DNA from: Aeromicrobium sp.
Lineage (GTDB): Bacteria > Actinomycetota > Actinomycetes > Propionibacteriales > Nocardioidaceae
Assembly (NCBI RefSeq): GCF_023146395.1
Contig: NZ_JAGLCD010000006.1
Span: forward strand, 1-64,000
Direction: 5' to 3'
DNA length: 64,000 nt
In this document: positions 50,513 through 61,982 of the stretch, one piece after another
Layout: each line of letters opens with the position of its first letter
Numbering within the stretch: position 1 is the stretch's first letter
Made by a program: the position numbers and the translations under genes
Notes under the pieces: generated by a model
What the model saw: only the letters and a program-made list of their open reading frames with translations
What the model was told of the DNA's origin: nothing
Databases searched by the model: none

Positions 50513-51350
50513 ACCGTCCCAGATCCGCCCCGTCGTCATCGCCGCCCTCGCCGAGGACGCGCCGTCCGGCGACGTGACGTCGCAGGTGTTCGTGCCGGCC
50601 GACGCGCGCGCCACGGCGGACGTCGTCGCCCGCGAGCCCGGCGTCGTGGCCGGCGTCCAGGTGCTCGAGGTCGTCTTCGCCGAGGTCGACCCCGCGGTCG
50701 AGGTCGCCCTCCACGTGAGCGACGGCGCGAGGTTCGACACCGGCGACGTGCTCGCGACGGTGAGCGGTCCGGCGCGCGCGATCCTGCGCGGCGAGCGGAT
50801 CGCCCTGAACCTGCTGCAGCGGATGAGCGGCATCGCCACGCTCACGGCCGAGCACGTCGCCGCGGTCGCCCACACCGGCGCCCGGGTCGTCGACACCCGC
50901 AAGACCACGCCGGGCCTGCGCGTTCTCGAGCGCCATGCGGTGCGCTGCGGCGGTGGGCACAACCACCGCTTCTCCCTGTCCGACGCGGTCATGGCCAAGG
51001 ACAACCACCTCGCGCTGACCCGCGACGTGACAGCGGCCATCCGGGCTGCGCGGGCCCAGATCCCGCACACGATGCACCTCGAGGTCGAGGTCGACGACCT
51101 GAGCCAGATCGAGCCCGTGCTCGCCGGTGGTGTCGACACGATCATGCTCGACAACTTCACGCTCGACGACCTGCGCACGGGCGTCGAGCTCGTCGCCGGC
51201 CGCGCGATCGTCGAGGCCAGCGGCGGGGTGCGCCTCGACACGATCGGGGCGATCGCCGAGACCGGCGTCGACGTCATCAGCGTCGGTGCCCTGACGCACG
51301 GGGTGCGGGCCCTCGATCTCGGTCTCGACCTGAGGATCGAGGGTGGCTAG
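50505..51350 (+). CDS. nadC: Nicotinate-nucleotide pyrophosphorylase (quinolinate PRTase)
   Basis: Converts quinolinate and PRPP to nicotinate mononucleotide. 281 residues, with the family motifs ALAEDAPSGDVTSQ, NLLQRMSGIATLT, VVDTRKTTPGLRVLERHAVRCGGGHNHR, MAKDNH, LEVEVDD, MLDNF and EASGGV. The GTG at 50505 lies inside nadB with a GGGGGG ribosome site; homologues start here. Confidence 0.94.
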   Translation: MLEPSQIRPVVIAALAEDAPSGDVTSQVFVPADARATADVVAREPGVVAGVQVLEVVFAEVDPAVEVALHVSDGARFDTGDVLATVSGPARAILRGERIALNLLQRMSGIATLTAEHVAAVAHTGARVVDTRKTTPGLRVLERHAVRCGGGHNHRFSLSDAVMAKDNHLALTRDVTAAIRAARAQIPHTMHLEVEVDDLSQIEPVLAGGVDTIMLDNFTLDDLRTGVELVAGRAIVEASGGVRLDTIGAIAETGVDVISVGALTHGVRALDLGLDLRIEGG

Positions 51351-51383
51351 CCCGGGCACGGCTTCCGGGGTGCGGGCGACTCC

Positions 51384-52496
51384 ATGAGCACGCTCTACCT
51401 GGACGAGGCCGCGACGACTCCGGTCCGGCGCGACGTGCTCGAGGCGATGTGGCCGTACCTCACCGGGACGTTCGGCAACCCGTCGAGCGCGCACGAGGTC
51501 GGCGACCTCGCCCGGCGCGCGCTGGAGGACGCACGCCGCGACGTCGCGACCTTCCTCGGTGCGCGACCGGGGGAGATCACCTTCACGTCCGGCGGCACCG
51601 AGTCCGACAACGCGGCGGTCAAGGGTCTGGCCCTGGCCTCGAGCCGCGGACGGCACGTCGTCGTGAGCGCGATCGAGCACCCGGCCGTGCTGGAGTCCGC
51701 TGACTGGTTGGCCCGTCAGGGGTTCGACGTCACCGAGCTCGGCGTCGACGAGCTCGGTCGGGTCTCGCCCGAGGAGCTCGCCGCCGCGCTGCGCGACGAC
51801 ACGGCCGTCGTCAGCGTCCAGCTCGCGAGCAACGAGGTCGGCACGGTGCAGGACGTCGCGACGCTGTCGGCCGTCGCCGCCGAGCGGGGGGTGCCGTTCC
51901 ACACCGACGCGGTCCAGGCCGCCGGATGGCTCGACCTCGACGTCACGCGCCTGGGGGTGCAGGCGCTCAGCCTCTCGGGCCACAAGCTGGGTGCGCCCAA
52001 GGGGGTCGGGGTGCTCTTCGTCGCGCGCCGCGCCCCGTTCGAGCCCCTGCTGCACGGAGGCGGGCAGGAGGGCGGGCGTCGCTCCGGCACCGAGAACGTC
52101 GCGTCGGCGGTCGGTCTGGCCGCCGCCGTGCGAGCCCCTCGTCCTGCCGCGGCCGAGGTCGCCGCGCTGCGCGACCGGTTCGTCGAGCAGGTGCTCGGGG
52201 GAGCGCCCCGTGCGCGGCTCACAGGTCATCCCACGCACCGCCTGCCCGGCAGTGCCTCGTTCGTCTTCCCGGGCCGTTCGGGGGAGTCGATCCTGCTCGA
52301 CCTCGAGCGGCGGGGGGTCGTGGTCTCCAGCGGCTCGGCCTGCCACGCCGGCAGCGACGACCCCAGTCACGTGCTGATCGCGATGGGTCTGGACCGCGAG
52401 GTCGCCCAGACCGCCGTGCGCTTCACGTTCGGCGCTGCCGTGACCGCGGAGCAGCTCGACCAGGCGGCGCGCGCCGTGGCCGAGGTCTGTGCGTGA
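51384..52496 (+). CDS. nifS: Cysteine desulfurase (NifS-like), NAD-operon linked
   Basis: PLP enzyme that takes sulfur from cysteine for Fe-S assembly. 370 residues with YLDEAATTPV, FTSGGTESDN, the PLP Lys in SGHKLGAPKG, GGGQEGGRRSGTEN, and the catalytic Cys in SSGSACHAGSDDPSH. It starts 33 bp after nadC, in the position of the NifS that matures quinolinate synthase in Bacillus. It therefore probably serves NadA rather than tRNA thiolation. A second desulfurase follows. Confidence 0.92.
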   Translation: MSTLYLDEAATTPVRRDVLEAMWPYLTGTFGNPSSAHEVGDLARRALEDARRDVATFLGARPGEITFTSGGTESDNAAVKGLALASSRGRHVVVSAIEHPAVLESADWLARQGFDVTELGVDELGRVSPEELAAALRDDTAVVSVQLASNEVGTVQDVATLSAVAAERGVPFHTDAVQAAGWLDLDVTRLGVQALSLSGHKLGAPKGVGVLFVARRAPFEPLLHGGGQEGGRRSGTENVASAVGLAAAVRAPRPAAAEVAALRDRFVEQVLGGAPRARLTGHPTHRLPGSASFVFPGRSGESILLDLERRGVVVSSGSACHAGSDDPSHVLIAMGLDREVAQTAVRFTFGAAVTAEQLDQAARAVAEVCA

Positions 52497-52534
52497 TCTC
52501 GGGGCGTGAACCCGCGGTCTACGCTGGAACGATC

Positions 52535-53758
52535 ATGAGTGACCCCAATTCGGAGCAGCGCCGTCCCGAGACGCACCCACCGGTGTACCTGGACCACGCC
52601 GCGACCACACCGATGGTCCCGGAGGCGATCGCGGTGCTGACCGAGCAGCTCGGGCGCACGGGCAACCCGTCCTCGCTGCACGCCTCGGGCCGCGCGGCGC
52701 GCCGCGTCGTCGAGGAGTCGCGCGAGCTCATCGCCGAGCGGCTCGGCGCGCGCCCGAGCGAGGTCGTGCTCACCTCGGGCGGTACCGAGGCCAACAATCT
52801 CGCGATCAAGGGCCTCTACTGGTCGCGCCACGCCCAGGACCCGGCGCGGCGCCGGCTCCTGTTCAGCGCGATCGAGCACCACGCGCTGCTCGACCCGGTC
52901 ACCTGGCTCGGCAAGGAGCAGGGGGCCGACATCGTCACCACGGGAGTCGATCAGGACGGTGTCCTTCGGCTGGACGACCTGCGTGACTCGATCGAGGGCG
53001 ACCCGCGGTCCGTCGCGGCGATCACCACGATGTGGGCCAACAACGAGATGGGATCGATCCAGCCGGTCACCGAGGTCGTCGCGCTGGCGCGCCCGCACGG
53101 GATCCCCGTGCACAGCGACGCCGTGCAGGCCGCAGGTCACCTGCCGATCGACTTCGGGTCCAGCGGTCTGGACGCCATGACCGTCACGGCACACAAGCTC
53201 GGCGGCCCGATCGGGGTCGGTGCGCTGCTCGCGGTCCGCGAGCTCGACCTCATGCCCCTGCTGCACGGCGGTGGGCAGGAGCGCGACGTCCGGTCAGGCA
53301 CGCTCGGCGCCCCGCTCGTGGCCGCGTTCGCCGCCGCGGTCGACGTCGCGGTGCGTGCGCGGGAGTCCGAGGCCCTGCGTCTCGAGGCGCTTCGCGCACG
53401 TCTGGTCGCCGGCATCACCCGTCTCGTGCCGGACGCCGTGGTCAACGGACCTGCCGAGCCTGAGGGCCGCCTTCCGCACATCGCCCACGTGACGTTCCCC
53501 GGCTGCGACGGCGACGCGATGCTGATGCTGCTCGACGCCCACGGCGTCGAGGTCTCCACCGGGTCGGCCTGCACCGCCGGCGTGCCGCAGCCCAGCCACG
53601 TCCTGCTCGCGATGGGGTACGACGAGGACGCCGCGGGCGGGTCGTTGCGCTTCAGCCTCGGACACACCACGACCGCCGACGACGTCGATCGCGTCCTGGC
53701 CGTGCTCCCTGAGGTGCACACCCGGGCGAGCGCGGCCCGGGCGCTGAGGCTGCGATGA
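52535..53758 (+). CDS. iscS: Cysteine desulfurase (IscS/YrvO-like), MnmA-linked
   Basis: Second PLP desulfurase, 407 residues, with [25 protein letters not shown], the PLP Lys in [10 protein letters not shown] and the catalytic Cys in [15 protein letters not shown]. It overlaps mnmA by 4 bp (ATGA), so it probably feeds sulfur directly to tRNA 2-thiouridylation. A TACGCT -10 box (52520-52525) lies 9 bp before the ATG at 52535, suggesting a separate promoter from the NAD operon. Confidence 0.93.
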   Translation: MSDPNSEQRRPETHPPVYLDHAATTPMVPEAIAVLTEQLGRTGNPSSLHASGRAARRVVEESRELIAERLGARPSEVVLTSGGTEANNLAIKGLYWSRHAQDPARRRLLFSAIEHHALLDPVTWLGKEQGADIVTTGVDQDGVLRLDDLRDSIEGDPRSVAAITTMWANNEMGSIQPVTEVVALARPHGIPVHSDAVQAAGHLPIDFGSSGLDAMTVTAHKLGGPIGVGALLAVRELDLMPLLHGGGQERDVRSGTLGAPLVAAFAAAVDVAVRARESEALRLEALRARLVAGITRLVPDAVVNGPAEPEGRLPHIAHVTFPGCDGDAMLMLLDAHGVEVSTGSACTAGVPQPSHVLLAMGYDEDAAGGSLRFSLGHTTTADDVDRVLAVLPEVHTRASAARALRLR

Positions 53759-54861
53759 CGGCCCCGCTGCGGCTCGTGGCGGCGATGTCCGGCGGCGTCG
53801 ACTCCGCGGTGGCCGCGGCCCGGGCGGTCGACGCGGGCCACGAGGTCACGGGCGTGCACCTGGCCCTGAGTCGCAACCCCAAGTCGTACCGGTCGGGAGC
53901 CCGCGGGTGCTGCTCGATCGAGGACGCAGGCGACGCGCGTCGGGCCGCCGACGCCATCGGCATCCCGTTCTACGTCTGGGACATGAGCGACGAGTTCGCC
54001 GAGGCGGTCGTCGACGACTTCGTCAGCGAGTACGAGGCCGGACGCACGCCCAACCCCTGCCTGCGGTGCAACGAGAAGATCAAGTTCGCGGCCGTGCTCG
54101 AGCGGGCCGTGGCCCTGGGCTTCGACGGCGTCGTGACGGGCCACTACGCCCAGGTGCGCACGGGCGACGAGGGACTCGTCGAGATGCACCGCGCGGTCGA
54201 CATGGCCAAGGACCAGAGCTACGTCCTCGGCGTGCTGACCCAGGAGCAGCTGCGCCGCTCCCACTTCCCGCTGGGCGACTCCGCCAAGCCCGACGTCCGC
54301 CGCGAGGCCGAGGCCCGGGGCCTGCAGGTCGCGAGCAAGCCCGACAGCCACGACATCTGCTTCGTCGCCGACGGGGACAACGCGGGGTGGCTGTCGGAGA
54401 AGATCGGCCCGCGTCCCGGCACGATCGTCGACGAGTCCGGCGAGGTTCTGCGGGAGCACGACGGCGCCTACGCGTTCACGATCGGGCAGCGTCGTGGCCT
54501 GCGGCTCGGGGTGCCGGCCGACGACGGCAAGCCGCGCTTCGTGCTCGACATCGAACCCGTCTCCGGCACCGTCACGGTGGGCCCGCGTGAGCAGCTCCTC
54601 GTCGACGCCCTGGACGGGGTCTCGCCGCTGTGGTGCACCTCGGCCCCCACGGGTGAGATCGACTGCACCGTGCAGCTGCGCGCCCACGGGGCCGAGCACC
54701 GAGCCCGCGTGTCGGTCGAGGCCGAGGTGGTCCACGTCGAGCTGCTCGACCCGGCCGAGGGCATCGCCCCGGGCCAGGCCTGCGTCGTCTACGACGGCAC
54801 GCGCGTCGTCGGCTCCGCCACGATCTCCCGGACGCGGCGGCGGTCCTCGAGCCCCGCGTGA
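53755..54861 (+). CDS. mnmA: tRNA 2-thiouridylase MnmA
   Basis: Thiolates wobble U34 of tRNA Lys, Glu and Gln with ATP and sulfur from a desulfurase. 368 residues: PP-loop [12 protein letters not shown], catalytic Cys in [14 protein letters not shown] and second Cys in [29 protein letters not shown], and the C-terminal beta domains ([15 protein letters not shown]). Coupled to iscS upstream and to the flavoprotein gene downstream. Confidence 0.95.
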   Translation: MTAPLRLVAAMSGGVDSAVAAARAVDAGHEVTGVHLALSRNPKSYRSGARGCCSIEDAGDARRAADAIGIPFYVWDMSDEFAEAVVDDFVSEYEAGRTPNPCLRCNEKIKFAAVLERAVALGFDGVVTGHYAQVRTGDEGLVEMHRAVDMAKDQSYVLGVLTQEQLRRSHFPLGDSAKPDVRREAEARGLQVASKPDSHDICFVADGDNAGWLSEKIGPRPGTIVDESGEVLREHDGAYAFTIGQRRGLRLGVPADDGKPRFVLDIEPVSGTVTVGPREQLLVDALDGVSPLWCTSAPTGEIDCTVQLRAHGAEHRARVSVEAEVVHVELLDPAEGIAPGQACVVYDGTRVVGSATISRTRRRSSSPA

Positions 54862-55943
54862 GCCAGGTCGTGGAGCCACCCCTCGACAGCGTCGTGATCG
54901 GGGCGGGCCAGGCGGGTCTGTCCTCCTCGTTCCACCTGCGCAGGCTCGGCGTCGAGCACGTCGTGCTCGACGCCGATGCCGCGCCCGGCGGTGCCTGGCG
55001 GCACCGCTGGGACGCCCTCACGATGGCCGACGTCCACGGCGTGGCCGACCTGCCGGACGCGCCACGTCCCCCGGCCCAGGGGCCGGAACGCGCCAACGAG
55101 TTCGTGCCGGCGTACTTCGCGGCCTACGAGCGCGAGCACGCGCTGCCGGTCGTGCGTCCGGCCGTCGTCGAGCACGTGCGCCAGGACACCGCCGACCCGG
55201 CCCTGCTGCTCGTCGAGGTCCGGCTCGGCGACGAGCCACGGTCGTGGCGCGCTCGCACGCTCGTCAACGCGAGCGGCACGTGGCGGCGGCCGTTCGTGCC
55301 GCGGTACCCCGGCCAGGAGACCTTCGCGGGGGAGCAGCTGCACACCGTCGCGTATCCCGGACCTGAGCACTTCCGGAGCAAGCGCGTCCTCGTCGTGGGC
55401 GGAGGCGCGTCGGCGGTGCAGTTCCTCGGCGCGCTGCGGCCGGTCACGGACACCCTCTGGGTGACGCGGCGCGAGCCCGTCTGGCGCACGGAGAAGTTCG
55501 ATCCCGAGGCGGGGCGGGAGGCCGTCGCGATGGTGGCCGAGCGCGTGCGTCAGGGGCTGCCGCCGCGCAGCGTCGTCAGCGTCACGGGTCTGATGCTGCG
55601 TCCGCAGGAGGCCGAGGCGCAGCGGCTGGGCGCCTACCGGCGGCTGCCGATGTTCGAGCGCGTCGAGCCGGGCGGCGTGCGGTGGGCCGACGGCACGTTC
55701 GAGGCGGTCGACGTGATCCTGTGGGCCACCGGGTTCCGTCCCGACGTCGAGCACCTGGCCCCGCTCCACCTGCGCTCACCGCGCGGGGGCATCCAGCTGG
55801 GGTCCACCGCCGCGACCGCGACGGAGTCGGTTGTCGACCCTCGGGTGCAGCTCGTCGGCTACGGGCCATCGGCCTCGACGATCGGCGCCAACCGGGCGGG
55901 CCGCACCGCCGCGGTCGCCGTGCGCCGCCACCTCCGCGCCTGA
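54858..55943 (+). CDS. Flavin-dependent monooxygenase-like NAD(P)-binding protein
   Basis: A 361-residue FAD protein with two Rossmann motifs: [20 protein letters not shown] at the N-terminus for FAD and [17 protein letters not shown] near residue 180 for NAD(P)H, plus [20 protein letters not shown] and [10 protein letters not shown], typical of FMO/CzcO-like proteins. The FMO fingerprint FxGxxxHxxxY is recognisable as [14 protein letters not shown] start overlaps mnmA. Substrate unknown; coupling to mnmA may be only positional. Confidence 0.82.
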   Translation: MSQVVEPPLDSVVIGAGQAGLSSSFHLRRLGVEHVVLDADAAPGGAWRHRWDALTMADVHGVADLPDAPRPPAQGPERANEFVPAYFAAYEREHALPVVRPAVVEHVRQDTADPALLLVEVRLGDEPRSWRARTLVNASGTWRRPFVPRYPGQETFAGEQLHTVAYPGPEHFRSKRVLVVGGGASAVQFLGALRPVTDTLWVTRREPVWRTEKFDPEAGREAVAMVAERVRQGLPPRSVVSVTGLMLRPQEAEAQRLGAYRRLPMFERVEPGGVRWADGTFEAVDVILWATGFRPDVEHLAPLHLRSPRGGIQLGSTAATATESVVDPRVQLVGYGPSASTIGANRAGRTAAVAVRRHLRA

Positions 55944-55993
55944 CCCCTCCCCGCCTGACCCCTCCGCCCGGCGGACGGAGGGGAAGCGACCCC

Positions 55994-55999
55994 TAGGGT
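55994..55999 (+). promoter_or_regulatory. -10 box of a leaderless promoter (MetE-like gene)
   Basis: TAGGGT, then GAGGCC (6 nt), then ATG at 56006. The spacer has a weak GAGG, so leadered translation is not excluded. Confidence 0.45.
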
Positions 56000-56005
56000 G
56001 AGGCC

Positions 56006-56968
56006 ATGCGCGCCACGGGAGTCGGGTCGGTTCCGGGCGAGGACTTTCGCGAGTGGGCCAAGGTCTCGCTCGGCGGACTCGACGTCGCGTTCGTGCCCGA
56101 GCTGCCCGCCCGCGGCGTCCAGGCACAGATGATCGGTCGGTCGCTCGCGCTGCTCGACGGCCTCGACGCCGACCTGCAACCGGCCGGCTGGCGGATCGGC
56201 GTCGGGTCCGGTCGCGACCACCGCCTGGCGCAGTCGCTCCTCGCCCAGGACCTGGACGCTCTGGAGGAGCTCGGGTCCGATCACACCGGCCCCCTGAAGC
56301 AGCAGCTCGCCGGCCCGTGGACCCTGGCGGCCACGGTCGAGCTGGCCCGCGGCGAGAAGGTCCTGGTCGACCACGGTGCCCGACGCGACCTGGCCGAGTC
56401 CCTCGCGGCCGGGTTGGCGGAGCACCTCACGGACCTGAGCCGGCGGTTCCCGAAGGCACAGCTCCTCGTGCAGGTCGACGAGCCCGCGCTGCCCGCCGTG
56501 CTCGACGCCGGCATCCCGACGGCCAGCGGCTTCGGCCGGCACCGCACGATCCACCCGCCGGAAGCCGATGCGCACCTGCGGCTCCTGACCGAGGTCGTCC
56601 GCGAGGCGGGCGCCACGCCGGTCGCGCACGTCTGCGCCGACGACGTCCCGGTCGCGCTCCTGCACGCCGCCGGGTTCGCGGCGGTCGGCTTCGACCTGGC
56701 GCGGACGCCGCCGAGCGACGCCTGGGGCGAGGCGTTCGAGGCGGGGCTGGACCTGTGGATGGGGGTCGTCCCGTCGCTCGACCCGGCGCAGGTGCCCACG
56801 TCGTCGGTGATGATCGGTCGGGTCGACGCCTTCCTCGGCCGTCTCGGGTTCGACGAGGAGATCGCCGATCCCCGCGTCGTCGTGAGCCCGTCCTGCGGGC
56901 TCGCGGGAGCCACGGCGACGTGGGCGCGGACAGCGCTCGCACTCGCGGCGAACGTCGGTGCGCGCCAC

Positions 56969-56971
<3 letters not shown>
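56006..56971 (+). CDS. MetE C-terminal-like / methionine synthase family protein
   Basis: A 321-residue protein with the UROD/MetE-like barrel. It starts TGVGSVPGEDF, and contains LAGPWTLAATVELARGEK, LLVQVDEPALPAVL, and a C-terminal PRVVVSPSCGLAGA, the last carrying the Zn-ligand Cys pattern of cobalamin-independent methionine synthases. It is less than half the length of full MetE. The gene occupies the same place, before ligA, in mycobacteria (Rv3015c, from memory). A methyl-transfer role is inferred; the true substrate is unknown. Confidence 0.78.
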
Positions 56972-59389
<2,418 letters not shown>

Positions 59390-59390
59390 C

Positions 59391-59633
59391 GTGCTCGAGA
59401 TCCGCCCGAGCTGCGAGTGCTGTGACCGCGAGCTCGACCCGGAGTCGACCGACGTCCTGATCTGCTCCTTCGAGTGCACGTGGTGTCGCGACTGCGCCGA
59501 GAACGTGCTGCACGGCGTGTGTCCCAACTGCGGGGGTGAGCTCGTGCGCCGGCCCGTGCCGTCGCCGTCGCGACTGGCCGCGGGACGCGTGTCCACGGTG
59601 CGCGTGCGGTCCGACACCTGCGGGTCGCACTGA
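59391..59633 (+). CDS. Small Cys-rich DUF1272 protein
   Basis: An 80-residue protein with a dense set of Cys pairs: CECC, ICSFECTWCRDC and CPNC, matching the DUF1272 family, a probable double zinc site of unknown function. The GTG at 59391 lies 1 bp after the ligA stop, and its TGA overlaps the next ATG by one base, so translation is coupled along ligA, DUF1272 and DinB. Confidence 0.85.
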   Translation: MLEIRPSCECCDRELDPESTDVLICSFECTWCRDCAENVLHGVCPNCGGELVRRPVPSPSRLAAGRVSTVRVRSDTCGSH

Positions 59634-60178
59634 TGGCCGGGGTGTGGGTCACCCAGGGTCCTGATCCGCGCGACGGCGAGCAGCCGGTCGGCGAGAAGGC
59701 CACGTACGCCGACTACCTGCGGATCTACCGGCACACGCTCGCGTTGAAGTGCGAGGAGCTCACACCGCAGCAGCTTGCCACCCGTAGCGTCCCGCCCAGC
59801 CCGATGAGCCTGCTGGGCCTCGTGCGACACCTGGCGAGTGTCGAGCAGTTCTGGTTCGCGCAGGTGGGGCTGGGTCTGGAGGAGCCCCAACCGTTCCGCG
59901 ACGCGGAGGTGGCCGATCTCGAATTTGTCGGTGCCGAGCCCACGGACGCCTGCGTCGCCGAGGCCTTCGACCGATGGCGTGCCGAGATCTCCCGGGCCGA
60001 GGAGTGGCTCGCCCAGGTGCCGGAGTCCGAGCTCGGCCGTGAGCTGGTCATCCGTCGCCGGGGCGATGAGCTCGTCACGATCCGCGACCTCCTGGTGCAC
60101 ATGATCGAGGAGTACGCCCGCCACTGCGGCCACGCCGATCTCCTCCGAGAGGCCATCGACGGTCGCACGGGTCAGTAG
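59633..60178 (+). CDS. DinB-like (DUF664) metal-dependent protein
   Basis: A 181-residue four-helix-bundle protein of the DinB/DUF664 superfamily. The presumed metal triad is His66 (VRHLASVEQFWF) with His156 and His164 or His167 (HMIEEYARHCGH). Relatives include mycothiol-dependent transferases, so a thiol-dependent reaction is possible. Start overlaps the DUF1272 stop by one base. Confidence 0.85.
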   Translation: MAGVWVTQGPDPRDGEQPVGEKATYADYLRIYRHTLALKCEELTPQQLATRSVPPSPMSLLGLVRHLASVEQFWFAQVGLGLEEPQPFRDAEVADLEFVGAEPTDACVAEAFDRWRAEISRAEEWLAQVPESELGRELVIRRRGDELVTIRDLLVHMIEEYARHCGHADLLREAIDGRTGQ

Positions 60179-60220
60179 GGACCGTAGCCAGGTTCCGCCG
60201 CAGCGAGGCACGATGGCCGC

Positions 60221-60652
60221 ATGGTCGAGACCAGGGCTCCGCTGCGCGGCACTCGCACGATCCTGCTGGTCGTCGCCGCAGCCGTGGTGGTGTCGGTCGT
60301 GCACTACGTCGACAACTACGTGAACTACGCCGACTACCCCGTCCCGGGCCCTGACGCGTCGGTCCCGGCGCCGAGCGACACCGTGATCGGACTGGCCTGG
60401 TTCGTGTTCACCGCCGCCGGCGCCTGGGGCGTCTGGAACCTGCTGCGCGGTCGCGTCGTGCCCGCCGTCGTCGGGCTGGCGTTCTACTCGGTCAGCGGGT
60501 TGATCGGCATCGGTCACTACACCGTCCCCGGTGCCCTGGACATGCCGCTGTGGCGTCAGGCCCACGTCGTGGCCGACATCGCCCTCGGTGTCACGATCCT
60601 GGTGCTGGCCGCACGCTTGTTCGTCCAGAACCGCGCCCGCGCCCGCGCCTGA
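60221..60652 (+). CDS. Four-helix membrane protein of unknown function
   Basis: A 143-residue protein with about four membrane segments (ILLVVAAAVVVSVVHYV; VIGLAWFVFTAAGAWGVW; VVPAVVGLAFYSVSGLIGI; VVADIALGVTILVLAARLF). Histidines in VHYVDNYVNY, GHYTVPG and QAHVVAD face the same side of the model, hinting at metal or haem binding, but this is speculation. CACGAT lies 6 nt before the ATG as a weak -10. Convergent with ppk2. Confidence 0.65.
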   Translation: MVETRAPLRGTRTILLVVAAAVVVSVVHYVDNYVNYADYPVPGPDASVPAPSDTVIGLAWFVFTAAGAWGVWNLLRGRVVPAVVGLAFYSVSGLIGIGHYTVPGALDMPLWRQAHVVADIALGVTILVLAARLFVQNRARARA

Positions 60653-60670
60653 CCTGCGGCGGCCCGCCCG

Positions 60671-61567
60671 TCAGTCGACGTCGGCGTCGTCGGGGTCGAA
60701 GAGGTCGGCGGCCGCGCCGACGATCAGCGGGTCGGGCGTGCGCACGACCTCGTGGTCCTTGCCGGGGTAGTCGAAGCGGTGCAGCACGTGGCGCATGGCC
60801 TCGAGGCGAGCCCGCTTCTTGTCGTTGCTCTTCACGACGGTCCACGGCGAGTGCTTGGTGTCGGTCTTGCGGAACATCGCCTCCTTGGCCTGCGTGTAGG
60901 CGTCCCACTTGTCGAGCGAGGCGAGGTCCATCGGCGAGAGCTTCCACTGCCGCACGGGGTCGATCTGGCGGATCGTGAAGCGGGTCAGCTGCTCGGCGCG
61001 CGAGACCGAGAACCAGAACTTCACGACGTGGATGCCGTCATTCACGAGCATCTTCTCGAACGCCGGAGCCTGCCGGAGGAACTCGGTGTACTGGTCCGGC
61101 GTGCAGAAGCCCATGACGCGCTCGACCCCCGCGCGGTTGTACCAGGAGCGGTCGAAGAAGACGAGCTCCCCGGCGCTCGGCAGGTGCTCGACGTAGCGCT
61201 GCAGGTACCACTGGCTCTGCTCACGGTCGGTCGGCTTGACGAGCGCGACGACCCGGGCTCCACGCGGGTTCAGGTGCTCCGTGAAGCGCTTGATCGTGCC
61301 GCCCTTGCCGGCCGCGTCACGGCCCTCGAACACGAGCACGATGCGCTGGCCGGTGTCCTTGACCCAGCTCTGCAGCTTGATCAGCTCGATCTGCAGGAGC
61401 CGCTTCTCGAGGTCGTACGTCGTGCGGTCGAGCCGCTCGTCGTACGGGTAGCCCTCCCGCCAGGTGTCGATCGGCAGGCCGGCGGGGTCCAGCAGGCGGG
61501 GGTCGTCGTCGTCGGAGTCGTCGACGCTGAATCCGTCGAGCCGGTCGATCTGCAGGGTCTCGGGCAC
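60671..61567 (-). CDS. ppk2: Polyphosphate kinase 2
   Basis: PPK2-family kinase, 298 residues, that phosphorylates a nucleoside di- or monophosphate with polyphosphate, or the reverse. Walker A FEGRDAAGKGGTIKRF, the lid-region DRSWYNRAGVERVMGFC, the WFSVSRAEQLTRF strand and SPMDLASLDKWDAYTQAKEAMF are all present. The GTG at 61567 has a TACCCT -10 (61574-61579) exactly 6 nt upstream, so the mRNA is probably leaderless. Nucleotide preference cannot be told. Confidence 0.93.
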   Translation of the reverse strand: MPETLQIDRLDGFSVDDSDDDDPRLLDPAGLPIDTWREGYPYDERLDRTTYDLEKRLLQIELIKLQSWVKDTGQRIVLVFEGRDAAGKGGTIKRFTEHLNPRGARVVALVKPTDREQSQWYLQRYVEHLPSAGELVFFDRSWYNRAGVERVMGFCTPDQYTEFLRQAPAFEKMLVNDGIHVVKFWFSVSRAEQLTRFTIRQIDPVRQWKLSPMDLASLDKWDAYTQAKEAMFRKTDTKHSPWTVVKSNDKKRARLEAMRHVLHRFDYPGKDHEVVRTPDPLIVGAAADLFDPDDADVD

Positions 61568-61573
61568 GCAGGG

Positions 61574-61579
61574 AGGGTA
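61574..61579 (-). promoter_or_regulatory. -10 box of a leaderless ppk2 promoter
   Basis: TACCCT on the minus strand, then CCCTGC, then GTG: 6-nt spacing and no ribosome site. Confidence 0.5.
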
Positions 61580-61631
61580 GGAGTGTCAGGTGAACGGCCG
61601 GTGACGCGTCAGGTGACGCCTCGGGTGTCAC

Positions 61632-61637
61632 TAGGAT
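61632..61637 (+). promoter_or_regulatory. -10 box of the gatCAB promoter
   Basis: TAGGAT, 33 bp before the gatC ATG, with CAGGAG ribosome site at 61661-61666. This is a normal leadered promoter. Confidence 0.45.
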
Positions 61638-61670
61638 GGCGCGGTACTGACCCCTCGACCCAGGAGACGC

Positions 61671-61982
61671 ATGTCGTCGCCCCTCTCGCGTGAGGACGTC
61701 GCCCACCTGGCGAGCCTCGCCCGCATCAGCCTCAGTGTCGCCGAGCTCGACCGGCTCGGCGCCGAGCTGCCCGCCATCCTCGACCACGTCGCCGCCGTGC
61801 AGGGCGTCGTCGAGTCGGCCGGCGCCGATGTCGCACCCATGAGCCACCCGGCGCCGATCACCAACGTGTTCCGGGCCGACGAGCCGAGTCCCGGCCTGTC
61901 GCGCGACGACGCGCTCGCCGGCGCCCCGGCGAGCGAGGAGGACCGCTTCCTGGTCCCGAAGATCCTGGGGGAGGAGGCATGA
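61671..61982 (+). CDS. gatC: Glutamyl-tRNA(Gln) amidotransferase subunit C
   Basis: Small stabilising subunit (103 residues) of the GatCAB complex that amidates Glu-tRNA(Gln), and often Asp-tRNA(Asn). The family motif [18 protein letters not shown] and the C-terminal [17 protein letters not shown] are visible. CAGGAG lies before the ATG. It overlaps gatA by 4 bp. Confidence 0.94.
   Translation: MSSPLSREDVAHLASLARISLSVAELDRLGAELPAILDHVAAVQGVVESAGADVAPMSHPAPITNVFRADEPSPGLSRDDALAGAPASEEDRFLVPKILGEEA

Noticed and set aside
47462..51277. A 1271-codon frame antisense to nadA-nadB-nadC
   Set aside because: It crosses four well-supported genes and shows only shadow composition.
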